From the NCBI RefSeq assembly GCF_029016285.1, contig NZ_CP091976.1:1-64000 (forward strand): 64,000 nt of DNA. The letters run 5' to 3'. The position numbers and the translations under genes are program-made. Below are positions 42,784 to 52,350 of this stretch, piece after piece (within the stretch, counting starts at the first letter, position 1; every line of letters begins with the position of its first letter). The notes beneath the pieces were generated by a model. The model searched no databases, was not told where the DNA came from, and worked only from the letters and a program-made list of their open reading frames with translations. This stretch comes from Vibrio sp. DW001. GTDB taxonomy: Bacteria > Pseudomonadota > Gammaproteobacteria > Enterobacterales > Vibrionaceae.

Positions 42784-44822
42784 GAAATATTGTTCCTAGA
42801 TTCCGGACTATTCAAGTAAAGCTTGTCGCTTTATTTATGGTTGTTGCGCTTTTTTCCGTATTAAGTACCGCAATCACTATTATTAAGTACGAAAAGAGTA
42901 ATTCTAGAGAAAAAGAGTTGCACCGGATAGACTCAATTGCAGAAATATTGGCTCCGACCTTGACCGCTGCAGTCGTGTTTCGTGATGACTTTGCCGCAAG
43001 TGAACTGTTGATGCCTTTGATGTCCGATAATACAATTATTGATGCGAAAGTGTACACATTAGACAGCGATGTATTTGTAAGTTTTCAATCTCCTCATTTA
43101 AACAGTATTGTTCCTAATACGGTATATATTACGGTGGCAAAACCACTTGTTCATGACGAGACTAATTATGGCAATTTGGTGATAAGGGTGAATGACCAAT
43201 CGATAAATAAGCACATCAAAGTATACTCACTTTTTGTTGGATTGATTGCGGTCATTACTCTGGCAATAAGCTTCGCGTTAGCGATAGTGTTTAGCCGCTA
43301 TATCATTGATCCTTTGTTGAATCTCGCTCGTGTGGCCACCAAGGTAACGAAAACAAATAATTATGCTCTGCGGGCTGAAACAACGACAAAGGATGAAATA
43401 GGTCAGTTGACACAGTGCTTTAATCTTATGTTAGAAAACGTTGAGCTGCGGGACCGCAACCTAGAACTTCAGGTTAAGCAGAGGACCACGGAGTTGGAAG
43501 CGGCAAATAGTAAACTACAGAAACAAGCTTATCATGACAGTTTGTCTGATCTGCCTAATAGACGGTATCTTAATGAAGAGCTCCGAAACTATCTGATTAA
43601 ATATGAAGCCAATGAGTCAATTGGCTTTTCAATACTATTTTTAGATCTGGATGGTTTTAAAGACGTTAATGATACTTTGGGTCATGATTATGGTGATTTG
43701 CTATTGATCGCGGTTGCCGATAGGCTTAGATCGGTGGTAAGAGCAAGTGACCTTGTTGTACGTTTGGGCGGTGATGAATTTACGATACTGCTTGGCGATG
43801 TGATAGATAGAGAACACAGTACCTTTGTTGCTAAAAACGTCCAAAGAGAATTAAACCAACCATTTATCATTAAGGACGAAGAGATCTCGGTTACTGTGAG
43901 CATTGGTGTTGCGATATTTCCAATAAATGCAATCGATGTAGAAACCATCTTAAAGTGTGCGGATCTGGCAATGTATGAAGCAAAATATGAAGGAAGGAAT
44001 TGCTACCGATATTTTGACAACATGATGATGGACAGATTAATCGAAAAAAGATCGGTAGTAGCTGATCTTAAAGTGGCATTGAGAGAGGAACAATTTGAAC
44101 TTTATTTTCAGCCTATTGTCGATTTTTCAACGGGTGAAATTGCCAAGGTCGAAGCTTTAATTCGTTGGAACCATCCAACGAAAGGTCTCGTGTTTCCCGA
44201 TGAATTCATCTCCATTGCTGAAGAGTTTGGCATAATCAACGAAATTGGAGAATGGGTGTTAAGAAATGCTTGTTTGCATATTCCTATCTTACAAAAGACT
44301 TTCAATCAAGACATACAGATAAGTGTCAATGTTTCTCCGGCACAATTTAAAGGCGATTTTAAACGAATAGAAACATGGTTAAACGAGTGTAGAAAATGTG
44401 AACGACAGGTCGATCTCATTTCTTTCGAGATTACTGAAAACCTTTTGATGACGAGTGATGAAATTGTAAAGGATAGATTGAAGTTGTTGAAAAATGTCGG
44501 TATCGATATTGCTATCGATGACTTTGGAGTGGGATACTCTTCTCTGTCGTATCTACAACAGATTGAAATCGACTTTATTAAAATTGATCGATCATTTGTG
44601 AAAAATTTGGTCGACGACGCAAATAGTCAGGCGCTATGCAAAGCCATGATTCAAATGGCGGATGAACTTGGAATCAAGGTTGTAGCGGAAGGAATTGAAG
44701 AAAAACGACAATCTGATCTTCTTGCCTCTTATGGCTGCGGTTATGCCCAAGGTTATTATTTCTCGAAACCTGTTCCTATCGACGTCTTAATTGACTCTAC
44801 ACGTGTTTTGGTAAACGCATAA
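42780..44822 (+). CDS. Membrane GGDEF-EAL c-di-GMP enzyme (YfiN-like)
   Basis: A 680-residue enzyme. Order: segment 1 (about 14-36), periplasmic CHASE8-like domain (40-145), segment 2 (148-170), HAMP (172-224), short coiled coil, GGDEF (250-410), EAL (430-675). GGDEF is intact at 330-334 and carries an RASD inhibitory site exactly five residues before it (321-324), so synthesis should be product-inhibited. The EAL half begins with EAL at 458-460 and keeps the DDFG, KID and EGIE acid residues. The YfiR-like protein is the expected periplasmic inhibitor. Confidence 0.92.
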   Translation: MRNIVPRFRTIQVKLVALFMVVALFSVLSTAITIIKYEKSNSREKELHRIDSIAEILAPTLTAAVVFRDDFAASELLMPLMSDNTIIDAKVYTLDSDVFVSFQSPHLNSIVPNTVYITVAKPLVHDETNYGNLVIRVNDQSINKHIKVYSLFVGLIAVITLAISFALAIVFSRYIIDPLLNLARVATKVTKTNNYALRAETTTKDEIGQLTQCFNLMLENVELRDRNLELQVKQRTTELEAANSKLQKQAYHDSLSDLPNRRYLNEELRNYLIKYEANESIGFSILFLDLDGFKDVNDTLGHDYGDLLLIAVADRLRSVVRASDLVVRLGGDEFTILLGDVIDREHSTFVAKNVQRELNQPFIIKDEEISVTVSIGVAIFPINAIDVETILKCADLAMYEAKYEGRNCYRYFDNMMMDRLIEKRSVVADLKVALREEQFELYFQPIVDFSTGEIAKVEALIRWNHPTKGLVFPDEFISIAEEFGIINEIGEWVLRNACLHIPILQKTFNQDIQISVNVSPAQFKGDFKRIETWLNECRKCERQVDLISFEITENLLMTSDEIVKDRLKLLKNVGIDIAIDDFGVGYSSLSYLQQIEIDFIKIDRSFVKNLVDDANSQALCKAMIQMADELGIKVVAEGIEEKRQSDLLASYGCGYAQGYYFSKPVPIDVLIDSTRVLVNA

Positions 44823-44838
44823 TGTAAGGGACATCGAT

Positions 44839-45534
44839 TCACTTTTGGCACTCTAAGATTGCGTAGAGTTGAATATATTTTCTTACTAATTGTTGATCTG
44901 TAGAGCGCACCAAAGGATGCCCGAACCTTAAGTAACAGGGACGAATATGAAACCGTTGGTCTAGCTCATGCACAAGTTTTGAGTCGCTTTTGTACAAAGA
45001 AATACCTTGTTCTGTATACGCAGTGAAATCATCGGGTAATTCGCCCATCCACCAATCTAATAGCTCACGACTTTTCTGACTCCGTGATATCCAATGGTCA
45101 CCTAATAAGACGAGTAGATCATTGGGTTGGATGGCAAATCCATACTCAGCTTGCCATTCTGTTATGTCGGTAAGTAGCTTTTCTTTGCATATAGAATTTG
45201 CGCTGTCGAGGTGATGAGTGATTACCCAAACGGTTCCTGCACTAGAGGCGATTCTGTAGTGATGAGGATGATCGGGCGAACGAGTGGTATCAATCGGCTC
45301 AAATTGGTTTGGTAGGTTAAATGAATCCAAAGTGCTGGCGAGGCGTCTTGAAAAAGCGCGTCCAAGATGATGTTCACTCATTCCGCGATTATGTACCGTT
45401 GGGTAATGATTTTCGCATAGCCTAAGACAATCTTTCTGAAAGTCATGTATTGCACGTATGACGAGATCCCGTTGCAAATGTCCTCTCCCGAATTTAATAA
45501 TAGTGATATACCAGAACATATTAGAATATATCAC
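44839..45534 (-). CDS. hypothetical soluble protein
   Basis: A 231-residue frame, GTG start at 45,534 with a weak ribosome-binding site; an ATG at 45,519 is as likely. Nothing identifies the family. It is Trp-, His- and Arg-rich, with features such as MSEHHLGRAFSRRL, VWVITHHLDSANSI and LDWWMGELPDDFT, all soluble. It ends 16 bases from the stop of the convergent GGDEF-EAL gene. Similar stand-alone proteins of this length are common in vibrios, judging by composition only. Confidence 0.55.
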   Translation of the reverse strand: MIYSNMFWYITIIKFGRGHLQRDLVIRAIHDFQKDCLRLCENHYPTVHNRGMSEHHLGRAFSRRLASTLDSFNLPNQFEPIDTTRSPDHPHHYRIASSAGTVWVITHHLDSANSICKEKLLTDITEWQAEYGFAIQPNDLLVLLGDHWISRSQKSRELLDWWMGELPDDFTAYTEQGISLYKSDSKLVHELDQRFHIRPCYLRFGHPLVRSTDQQLVRKYIQLYAILECQK

Positions 45535-45604
45535 TTTACGTAAAGCTATGTACTAATATAACTTATTCGAAGTTAATTGATTTTTAACATAAAAGTGTGA
45601 ACTT

Positions 45605-45853
45605 ATGAACGAAATAACTTTCAGTGCCAAACAGAAACAAGAGATTATTTACGCATTGCAGCGCTATTTTGAAGATGAACTTGATTTTGAACTCGGTCAA
45701 TTCGATGCCGATTTCCTGCTTGATTTTATCTCAAAAAAAATCGGTCCTGCTTTTTATAATCAGGGAGTAAGGGACGCGCAAAACGTTCTTGATCTTAAAC
45801 TGGCTGATATTAATGACGAGTTATATCAGATCGAAAAGGAGAGTGACTTTTAG
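45605..45853 (+). CDS. DUF2164 family protein
   Basis: An 82-residue soluble protein: FSAKQKQEIIYALQRYFEDE, then LGQFDADFLLDFISKKIGPA and FYNQGVRDAQNVL. The pattern of an acidic helix, GQFDA-FLL-FF and YNQG-DAQ is the DUF2164 family; role unknown. Short leader with no strong ribosome-binding site, followed by an AT-rich gap before the cytochrome b561 gene. Confidence 0.8.
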   Translation: MNEITFSAKQKQEIIYALQRYFEDELDFELGQFDADFLLDFISKKIGPAFYNQGVRDAQNVLDLKLADINDELYQIEKESDF

Positions 45854-46006
45854 GTGTTAACTTGAAAAGTGGTCGTAGATATTCTATCAGTTCAAATAAA
45901 CTGAACTGACCAATCAAATTTCGTTGCTTTATTCTTCTCTCTAATCAGTAAATACTCCGTACAAGATAATTATTCGCATTTAGATTAGCGTGGCGAGAGA
46001 ATACTC

Positions 46007-46546
46007 ATGTCTAAAGAAGTAAAAAACTATAACCCTATAGCGAGAGGGCTGCATTGGTTATCCGCTTTGGTCATTTTCGGTATGTTCGCCGCTGGGTTAT
46101 GGATGGTTGAACTCAACTATTACAGTAGTTGGTATAAGACGGTTCCCTATTGGCATAAGTCAGTTGGGTTGTTGTTGGCTGTATTAACGACTTTTCGGAT
46201 TATTTGGAAGTGGTTTACTTTGACGCCAGTAATAGAAGGTTCCGCGCTAGAAAAAAAAGGCGCTCATGCGGTACATCAGCTTTTGTATGTTCTCATGTTT
46301 GTTCTGTTTATCTCTGGATACCTGATATCTACGTCAGACGGGCGGGGTATTGAAGTATTTAATTGGTTTACGATTCCAGGACTAGGGGAGTTATTTGCAG
46401 ACCAATCTGATATCTCGGGAGACATTCACTTTTACACTGCTGTCACCCTCATAGGTTTTGCCGCTTTACATGCGGCTGCAGCACTTAAGCACCACTTTAT
46501 TAACAAAGATAATACGCTACGAAAAATGATAGGAGCATCAAAATGA
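46007..46546 (+). CDS. Cytochrome b561
   Basis: A 179-residue di-heme membrane protein with four segments; the axial His are in ARGLHWLSALVIFG (segment 1), YWHKSVGLLLAVL, AHAVHQLLYVLM and ALHAAAALKHHF. It carries electrons across the inner membrane, as in YceJ. ATGA-type overlap (4 bases) with the yceI gene shows they are one operon. Confidence 0.9.
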   Translation: MSKEVKNYNPIARGLHWLSALVIFGMFAAGLWMVELNYYSSWYKTVPYWHKSVGLLLAVLTTFRIIWKWFTLTPVIEGSALEKKGAHAVHQLLYVLMFVLFISGYLISTSDGRGIEVFNWFTIPGLGELFADQSDISGDIHFYTAVTLIGFAALHAAAALKHHFINKDNTLRKMIGASK

Positions 46547-47112
46547 AAAACTTACTGATAAAAACGGGACTAGCATTAGCAGTAGCAATGCCTATAACGG
46601 CGAGCGCAGCCGACTACGCTATTGATACTGACGGTGCGCACGCATCAATCAACTTTAAAGTAAGCCACTTAGGTTATGGCTTTATTAAAGGCCGTTTCAA
46701 CACTTTCGATGGCACTTTTTCTTACGACCCTGCAGATGTTACCGCTTCAAAAATCATGGTTAATATAGACACTACGAGTCTCGACTCCAACCATGCGGAA
46801 CGTGACAAGCACCTACGAAGCAAAGATTTCATTAATGCTGGAAAATTTACTGACGCGAAATTTGTTAGCTCGTCAGTAACAGATAATGGCGATGGCAAGC
46901 TTTCAGTTAATGGCGACCTTACACTTCATGGTAAAACCAGTCCAATTTCAATCTCTGCTGAATTCATAGGTGAAGGTTCTGACCCGTGGGGCGGTTATCG
47001 TGCTGGATTTGTTGGTACAACAACTTTGCAACTAGGTGATTTTGGAATTGAAGCGATGGGTATGGCACAAACGGTTGATATGGAACTTTACGTAGAAGGC
47101 GTAAAAAAATAA
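46543..47112 (+). CDS. yceI: YceI-family periplasmic isoprenoid-binding protein
   Basis: A 189-residue protein with a Sec signal (MKNLLIKTGLALAVAMPITASA, cleavage before ADYAID) and a lipocalin-like barrel. Signatures: DGAHASINFKVSHLGYGFIK, VNIDTTSLDSNHAERDKHLR, and LTLHGKTSPIS. Such proteins bind polyprenyl molecules (ubiquinone-8) in the periplasm. It is co-transcribed with cytochrome b561. A strong hairpin follows. Confidence 0.92.
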   Translation: MKNLLIKTGLALAVAMPITASAADYAIDTDGAHASINFKVSHLGYGFIKGRFNTFDGTFSYDPADVTASKIMVNIDTTSLDSNHAERDKHLRSKDFINAGKFTDAKFVSSSVTDNGDGKLSVNGDLTLHGKTSPISISAEFIGEGSDPWGGYRAGFVGTTTLQLGDFGIEAMGMAQTVDMELYVEGVKK

Positions 47113-47118
47113 TCTAAT

Positions 47119-47156
47119 GAGGCCAAGCTGATAGGCTTGGCCTCTACTTATTTTAT
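47119..47156 (+). terminator. terminator of the cytochrome b561/yceI operon
   Basis: GAGGCCAAGC, loop TGATAG, GCTTGGCCTC, then TACTTATTTTATT. A 10-bp perfect stem that also faces the convergent channel gene. Confidence 0.85.
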
Positions 47157-48616
47157 TAGGCTATTTCTAATTCATGGGTGTTGACGATAACATTCATTTT
47201 CTCTCCGTAAATTGCTCGTAATGCAGTCATCGTTTCCATTCTAGACACCACACCAACAAGTAGACCATCTTGCAACACTGGCAGTGTTTGTGGCTTATTA
47301 ATTTTCATGCTTTTCGCTCTCTCTTCTAAAGACAACGATGCAAATTGTGTCGCAATTCCCATTCCTGTTGTTGGATAGAGTTGCTCTTTGTCGATACATA
47401 AAAACTCAACAAGATTGACCAATGATTCATCATGATTGACCGCAATAACGTCTCTAGACATGAGATCAACGACTTTCTGTCCTTTTGCGGGCAAATAATC
47501 TTGGCACCATAAGTCGACCATAACATCGTGGATTGAAAAGAAACCAACTAGCTTACCTTCAACATTGACAACTGGTGCACCTTGGAGATTTCTATCGGTT
47601 AATGCATCGATAGCTAATTCTGTCGGCATGTCTGCTTTTACTGCGTAAAATTCTTCATTCATAATATCGATAGCGGTTAGGTTAGTTTTCATAGCAAGTT
47701 CCCTTATTGACGTTGTTAGGTCTGTAGTTTTAATTGATTTTGATTGAGTTGATTTTAGTTCTGGTCGTACGTAGATAGACCAGTTAGCTAGGCCCACTAA
47801 TACGGCGCCACCAACGATGTTTCCAAGCGTGACTGGTATTAAGTTTGCGGTTACGAAATTGAAAAATGTCAGATCGGAGTATTGGTTAGCTTCTGCCCCT
47901 ACTTGAACCCAAAAAGCATCAGGGGCAGTAGATTGAATCAGTATGCCTAATGGCACCATAAACATATTTGCCACGCAGTGTTCAAAACCACTGCTGACAA
48001 ACATCGCAACCGGAAGCATAACCATAAAAGCTTTCCCCATTGCGCTATGAGTACTAAACGTAAGCCAGATCGCTAAGCAAACAAGGAGATTACACAAAAC
48101 ACCGAGTGCGAAGGCTTCAACAGGCGTGTGGTGGAGTTTATGTTGAGCTATATTTAGTGCGTTTAAGCCCCATTGACCACTGTCCATTTGGTACAATCCA
48201 GCCGCTACCACCAATAACAGTAGTATCGCTGCGCCAATAAAGTTGCCAACATAAACCTTGCCCCAAATGAGCACCATACGTTTAAAGCTAATCTTACGGT
48301 TTGCCCAAGCGATACTCGATAAAACAGAACTGGTGAAGAGTTCACCGCCCATTAAGACAATAAGAATCAGCCCCATGCTAAAAGCTAGGCCACCTGCAAA
48401 TCGACTGATGCCCCAACCAGTAGATTGGCTTCCAGTTGTAACCGTTATATAGAATAGAAACGCCAGTCCAATAAACAGGCCAGCCATAATCGCGAGGCTG
48501 AGTGTCATACTGGTGCTTTTCGTTGTTTTACTGAAAGCAAACTTTTCAGCTTGGGTCATCATCTCTTTCGGTGAAAAAAGATGTTTGATTTCTGACGAGT
48601 CATGCGGTGAAGTCAT
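47156..48616 (-). CDS. Formate/nitrite-type (FNT) channel fused to CBS domains
   Basis: A 486-residue fusion. Residues about 1-290 are an FNT channel of the FocA/NirC type, with six segments and re-entrant motifs such as GGLAFSMGLILIVLMGGELF and GLANWSIYVRP at the end. Residues about 310-480 are two CBS domains (MNEEFYAVKADMPTELAIDA...GAPVVNVEGKLVGFFS; LMSRDVIAVNHDESLVNLVE...LPVLQDGLLVGVVSRMETM). CBS pairs bind adenosyl nucleotides, so the channel may be gated by energy state. Single FNT domains are the norm (about 280 residues). Divergent from a LysR regulator. Confidence 0.9.
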   Translation of the reverse strand: MTSPHDSSEIKHLFSPKEMMTQAEKFAFSKTTKSTSMTLSLAIMAGLFIGLAFLFYITVTTGSQSTGWGISRFAGGLAFSMGLILIVLMGGELFTSSVLSSIAWANRKISFKRMVLIWGKVYVGNFIGAAILLLLVVAAGLYQMDSGQWGLNALNIAQHKLHHTPVEAFALGVLCNLLVCLAIWLTFSTHSAMGKAFMVMLPVAMFVSSGFEHCVANMFMVPLGILIQSTAPDAFWVQVGAEANQYSDLTFFNFVTANLIPVTLGNIVGGAVLVGLANWSIYVRPELKSTQSKSIKTTDLTTSIRELAMKTNLTAIDIMNEEFYAVKADMPTELAIDALTDRNLQGAPVVNVEGKLVGFFSIHDVMVDLWCQDYLPAKGQKVVDLMSRDVIAVNHDESLVNLVEFLCIDKEQLYPTTGMGIATQFASLSLEERAKSMKINKPQTLPVLQDGLLVGVVSRMETMTALRAIYGEKMNVIVNTHELEIA

Positions 48617-48831
48617 TTCTTCCTCCTTGTATTGTTTTCATGTCGTTCCTTTTTATTCTTGATAAAAATCGAAGTGGTAGATTGCACCGTGGCGCTGTGT
48701 TGACGTAAGAATAAGGGGCGGAGTATGTAGTAGTAAAATTGATAATATTTATTAATATAATCAAAGAAATTGATATATAATAATTGACACGAACGATCAT
48801 TCTTTTGAAACAGTTTTTTTAGGTGGATTTA

Positions 48832-49737
48832 ATGCGATATTCATTGAAACAACTTGCCGTTTTCGAAGCAGTTGCACACACCGGCAGTGTCAGTTTAGCG
48901 GCGGATAAACTCTCTCTAACTCAGTCGGCGACAAGCATGTCTCTTGCTCAACTAGAGAAAATGTTAGGTAGGCCGCTATTTGAACGTCAGGGAAAAAGAA
49001 TGGCGTTAACGCATTGGGGAATGTGGCTTCGTCCAAAGGCAAAAAAGCTGTTACAGGATGCACAACAAATAGAGCTTGGTTTTGTAGAACAACATTTAAT
49101 TAGTGGTGAAATCGGATTATGTGCAAGCCAAACACCGGCAGAACATCTAGTACCAGAGCTCATCAGTACAATTGATAATGATTTTCCTGAGATTAGAATA
49201 AACCTAGAGGTGAAGAGTACCGACGGGGTAATTGAAAGCGTGTTAAGTTACAAGAATGACTTGGGCATCATTGAAGGACGTTGTGATGACAACAGAATCC
49301 ATCAGGAAACTTGGTGCCGAGATCACTTGACCGTTGTCGTGTCGGCACATCATCCATTTGCCAAACGAGAAACGATCAGTTTAGCGCAATTAGAGCAGGC
49401 CAAATGGGTATTAAGAGAGATAGGCTCCGGTACCAGAAAAATATTTGATAGCTCTATTCACCATCTCATCGCCGATCTCGACGTATGGCGTGAATATGAA
49501 CATGTGCCAGTGCTTCGAAGTTTGGTCGCTAATGGACCATATCTAACGTGTTTACCTTATCTAGACGTAGAGAAACATATAAATAACGGAAGCTTAGTGG
49601 CTCTAAACGTACCTGAGTTAGAAATGGAGAGAACACTTTCATTTATTTGGCGAGCAGATATGGCAGACAATCCACTTGCAACGTGTATAAGACGCGAGGG
49701 ATTGAGAATGATGAAAGGTAAACCGAGCGTGTTTTAA
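48832..49737 (+). CDS. LysR-family regulator, likely of the FNT-CBS channel
   Basis: A 301-residue regulator starting MRYSLKQLAVFEAVAHTGSV; AGGTGG precedes the ATG. The helix-turn-helix (about 17-37, VSLAADKLSLTQSATSMSLA) is followed by a long linker helix and a two-lobe effector domain. It resembles the CysB/CbbR/YeiE group in outline. It lies 215 bases from the channel gene, facing away, which is the standard position for its regulator. Confidence 0.88.
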   Translation: MRYSLKQLAVFEAVAHTGSVSLAADKLSLTQSATSMSLAQLEKMLGRPLFERQGKRMALTHWGMWLRPKAKKLLQDAQQIELGFVEQHLISGEIGLCASQTPAEHLVPELISTIDNDFPEIRINLEVKSTDGVIESVLSYKNDLGIIEGRCDDNRIHQETWCRDHLTVVVSAHHPFAKRETISLAQLEQAKWVLREIGSGTRKIFDSSIHHLIADLDVWREYEHVPVLRSLVANGPYLTCLPYLDVEKHINNGSLVALNVPELEMERTLSFIWRADMADNPLATCIRREGLRMMKGKPSVF

Positions 49738-49827
49738 TTAAGTAATTAGTATACGTAATTCACCAAATATGTTGAAAATGCGATTGCGTCACATTTATTA
49801 TGTAAGTAAAATTAAATGTATCATTTA

Positions 49828-49847
49828 TATGTGATCTATATCACCTC
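49828..49847. promoter_or_regulatory. CRP-cAMP site before the YcdZ-like gene
   Basis: TATGTGATCTATATCACCTC matches TGTGA-N6-TCAC(A). With a TATTAT -10 box at 49,866-49,871, the predicted start near 49,879 puts the site at about -41.5, as in class II activation. Confidence 0.82.
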
Positions 49848-49912
49848 AATAACAGATATGTTCAACTATTATCCATGCCTAAATGAAAAATACTTTTTTG
49901 GCGGGATCAGTA

Positions 49913-50419
49913 ATGAGCGTATTACTTGCAATAGCAATTACAACTGGCATTTTATCTGGGATATGGGGTTGGTTGTCGATAAGCCTAGGGCTGTTAACAT
50001 GGGCTGGTTTTTTAGGTTGCACAAGTTACTTTGCATCGCCAAAAGAAGGGGTAAAAGGACTGGGCATAAGTCTAGTGACCAATATGACTGGTGTGTTTTG
50101 GGCTTTGGTCATTATTGAAGCGTCCAATCTAATCTCAATGGAGATAGTAGGTTACGTTGTCACTGGATTAGTCGCTTTCATGATGTGCATTCAAGCCAAA
50201 CAGACTTGGTTGAACTATATTCCAGGTACGTTCATTGGTTCCTGTGCCACGTTTGCCGCTGACGGTAATTGGGCGCTTGTCGTTCCCTCTATTATTGTTG
50301 GTGGGATCTTTGGTTATTTGATGAAGGCTTCTGGTCTTTTGTTGAAAACGACACTAGAGAAAAAAAAACACGGATATAGCTCTATCAACCAAGTGGAATC
50401 GGTGCGTTCATCCCAATAA
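49913..50419 (+). CDS. DUF1097 membrane protein, YcdZ-like
   Basis: A 168-residue membrane protein with six segments. From MSVLLAIAITTGILSGIWGW it follows E. coli YcdZ closely (MNILLSIAITTGILSGIWGW), which decides the start at 49,913 rather than the ATG ten codons upstream. GTFIGSCATFA and MKASGL near the end are also shared. Function unknown. It has its own CRP site and a terminator downstream, so it is a single-gene, CRP-controlled unit. Confidence 0.88.
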   Translation: MSVLLAIAITTGILSGIWGWLSISLGLLTWAGFLGCTSYFASPKEGVKGLGISLVTNMTGVFWALVIIEASNLISMEIVGYVVTGLVAFMMCIQAKQTWLNYIPGTFIGSCATFAADGNWALVVPSIIVGGIFGYLMKASGLLLKTTLEKKKHGYSSINQVESVRSSQ

Positions 50420-50445
50420 CAAACGATATAAGTTTTTTTGATTAG

Positions 50446-50477
50446 AGGCATGCAGATTAATTTGCGTGCCTTTTTTA
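50446..50477 (+). terminator. terminator of the YcdZ-like gene
   Basis: AGGCATGCA pairs with TTGCGTGCCT (one G:U-type mismatch), followed by six T. Confidence 0.82.
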
Positions 50478-50497
50478 CATATAAATCTTTATGTGCA

Positions 50498-52138
50498 TCA
50501 TGTGTTTCCGTTGGCCATGATGATGATGCGTTTTAATGTCCACCTAATGAGTAAAGGTATGCACTCCGCTCCTTTGTTTTCACACTGCGACACTATTGCC
50601 AACGCAATATCAGGCTTAGCATGTTTTTTAAGAACGCGGGAGATCACCTTATTAGCCGGTATTGGATGATCAAGAGGAACCTTTATCATGTCTTTGAAAA
50701 AGGCTTCGAATCCATTGGCATATAAATAGTGTTCGATATCTTTGTCTGGTAATTCGGTCAGCCTATGTTTTTCCAAGTCGTTATCCAATAAAGAACGTAC
50801 AGTATTCGCATATTTTTTACCTGCCGCATCACCATCGGTTACGACATGCCAATCGATCTCATACGCTTTGGCTACTTTAACTAGCGATTTGAGACCAGAT
50901 TGAGCGAACTCGACAATTTGCACACCTTCAGCGGCGAGATTGTAACCGCAGAGTTTTGCCAGTTCATTAAACAACCACACTTCAGTTTCACCTTCTACTA
51001 GCAACCAACACCGAGCAAATAACGCGTTGGGACGGTGGAATCGAATGTGGAATCCGACCTTCCTTAGTTCATCTTTGCTTAGTAACTTCGATGACATTGA
51101 TTTTGAAACGGTCCTATCGGATTTTCTTATCAAACGTCTAATTGAATGGAGGGGGACGGCAGCGAGTAACTGAGCACTATTGGTCGTCAATACCTTTTGT
51201 GTAGGAACGAGTTGTAATAGGTTCCATGCACGAGACAAATGGGTAGGGTGGAGCCGTCCTTCTGGGTCCTCTATGACAAGAATAGGTCGTGCACAGCGTC
51301 GCAGGTTGCTTGATCCTTTGGCTTGCAAATAAGCATTTAACAGAACAAGGACTAGTAACCTTGTTTGAGAATCTTTGGTTTCTTCAATAACCTGTAACAG
51401 ATTATTGTTACCGACAGAGGAAGCGGCAAAGAGTAAGCTCTCCCGTGGTTTTCTAGGATCTCGATTTGCTTTATTGGTAAATGTAAAATAATGCTCGACC
51501 AAATTCTCCATCGACTTAAGGCTGCTTCTCATTTCAGCCTTGTTCACGTGCCCTGGCATTGCGAGTAATCGACGGCATGTATTTTCAATGCGACGCTCTA
51601 CCCGCGAATTGATCACGTCATCGCTTCCTAGCGGTTTATTATGATCAAATCGACGAGAATCTCGAATGCGAATGACAGGATGTAAACTTACGAGTTCCTC
51701 CGCAAGCTTTTGAGAGTGATGAAGTTGCATCTTGTTACCTTCTATGTCCAGAAAGCAGCAATGATTGGTGATCTTGTATAGATCTCGAGTGGCACTGACT
51801 CGGTAGATTATCTTTTTGTTACCTTGTTCATCTTCAATCCAAATCGGCTTGAGTTTGCGGTACCGTCCGGCCCTTTCCTCTCCCTTAACTGATGTGATGA
51901 AAGTTATCACTATTTGTAGATGCTGTGTTTGAGGATGGGCAATGGCGTAATCAACATGAAAGTCTTGCATCTCGAACTGATATAACTCTGGTTCGGAAGG
52001 AAGGGCGACAGATAAAGCGTCGAGAAGGGACGATTTGCCCCAGGTATTTTCTCCAATAAGCGTGGTTAATTCGTCGAATGAAAGCGAAAGCCTTCTAATT
52101 CCTCTAAATCCAGAGATCTCTATACTTTGTATTTGCAT
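50498..52138 (-). CDS. OLD-family ATPase/TOPRIM nuclease, YbjD-like
   Basis: A 546-residue protein: an SMC-like ATPase with Walker A GENTWGKSSLL at about 31-41 and RPILVIEDPEGRLHP as signature/Walker B, then a TOPRIM domain with LLVEGETEVWLF and VTDGDAAGKKY. The start at 52,138 is chosen since a GGGAG site fits it and because YbjD begins with the same ...IEISGFRGI pattern. OLD-family proteins are DNA nucleases; several act in phage defence. No second defence gene is next to it. Confidence 0.87.
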   Translation of the reverse strand: MQIQSIEISGFRGIRRLSLSFDELTTLIGENTWGKSSLLDALSVALPSEPELYQFEMQDFHVDYAIAHPQTQHLQIVITFITSVKGEERAGRYRKLKPIWIEDEQGNKKIIYRVSATRDLYKITNHCCFLDIEGNKMQLHHSQKLAEELVSLHPVIRIRDSRRFDHNKPLGSDDVINSRVERRIENTCRRLLAMPGHVNKAEMRSSLKSMENLVEHYFTFTNKANRDPRKPRESLLFAASSVGNNNLLQVIEETKDSQTRLLVLVLLNAYLQAKGSSNLRRCARPILVIEDPEGRLHPTHLSRAWNLLQLVPTQKVLTTNSAQLLAAVPLHSIRRLIRKSDRTVSKSMSSKLLSKDELRKVGFHIRFHRPNALFARCWLLVEGETEVWLFNELAKLCGYNLAAEGVQIVEFAQSGLKSLVKVAKAYEIDWHVVTDGDAAGKKYANTVRSLLDNDLEKHRLTELPDKDIEHYLYANGFEAFFKDMIKVPLDHPIPANKVISRVLKKHAKPDIALAIVSQCENKGAECIPLLIRWTLKRIIIMANGNT

Positions 52139-52350
52139 TATCATCTCCCTCTTTACACTAAGCTTACACGACGATACTGATTAGTGCCTTAATATAACCA
52201 ATGTTTAGTCATAATAGCTTGATAATAAAGAGAATGACTAAAAACTTTCGTCAATACTTTGCTTTTAGGTGATGACTTTTTAAGAATTCATTACAATGTC
52301 ATAGAAGAAGGTTTACCATACATGGGTATGAAAGGTAGATTATAGAAACT

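Noticed and set aside
49816..50118. 100-codon plus-strand frame upstream of and overlapping the YcdZ-like gene
   Set aside because: It overlaps the CRP site and the gene in another frame; no ribosome-binding site and unlikely composition.
50498..52138. OLD-family nuclease as part of a defence island
   Set aside because: No UvrD-like GajB helicase or other defence partner is adjacent; the neighbours are housekeeping-type, so a stand-alone YbjD-like role is more likely.
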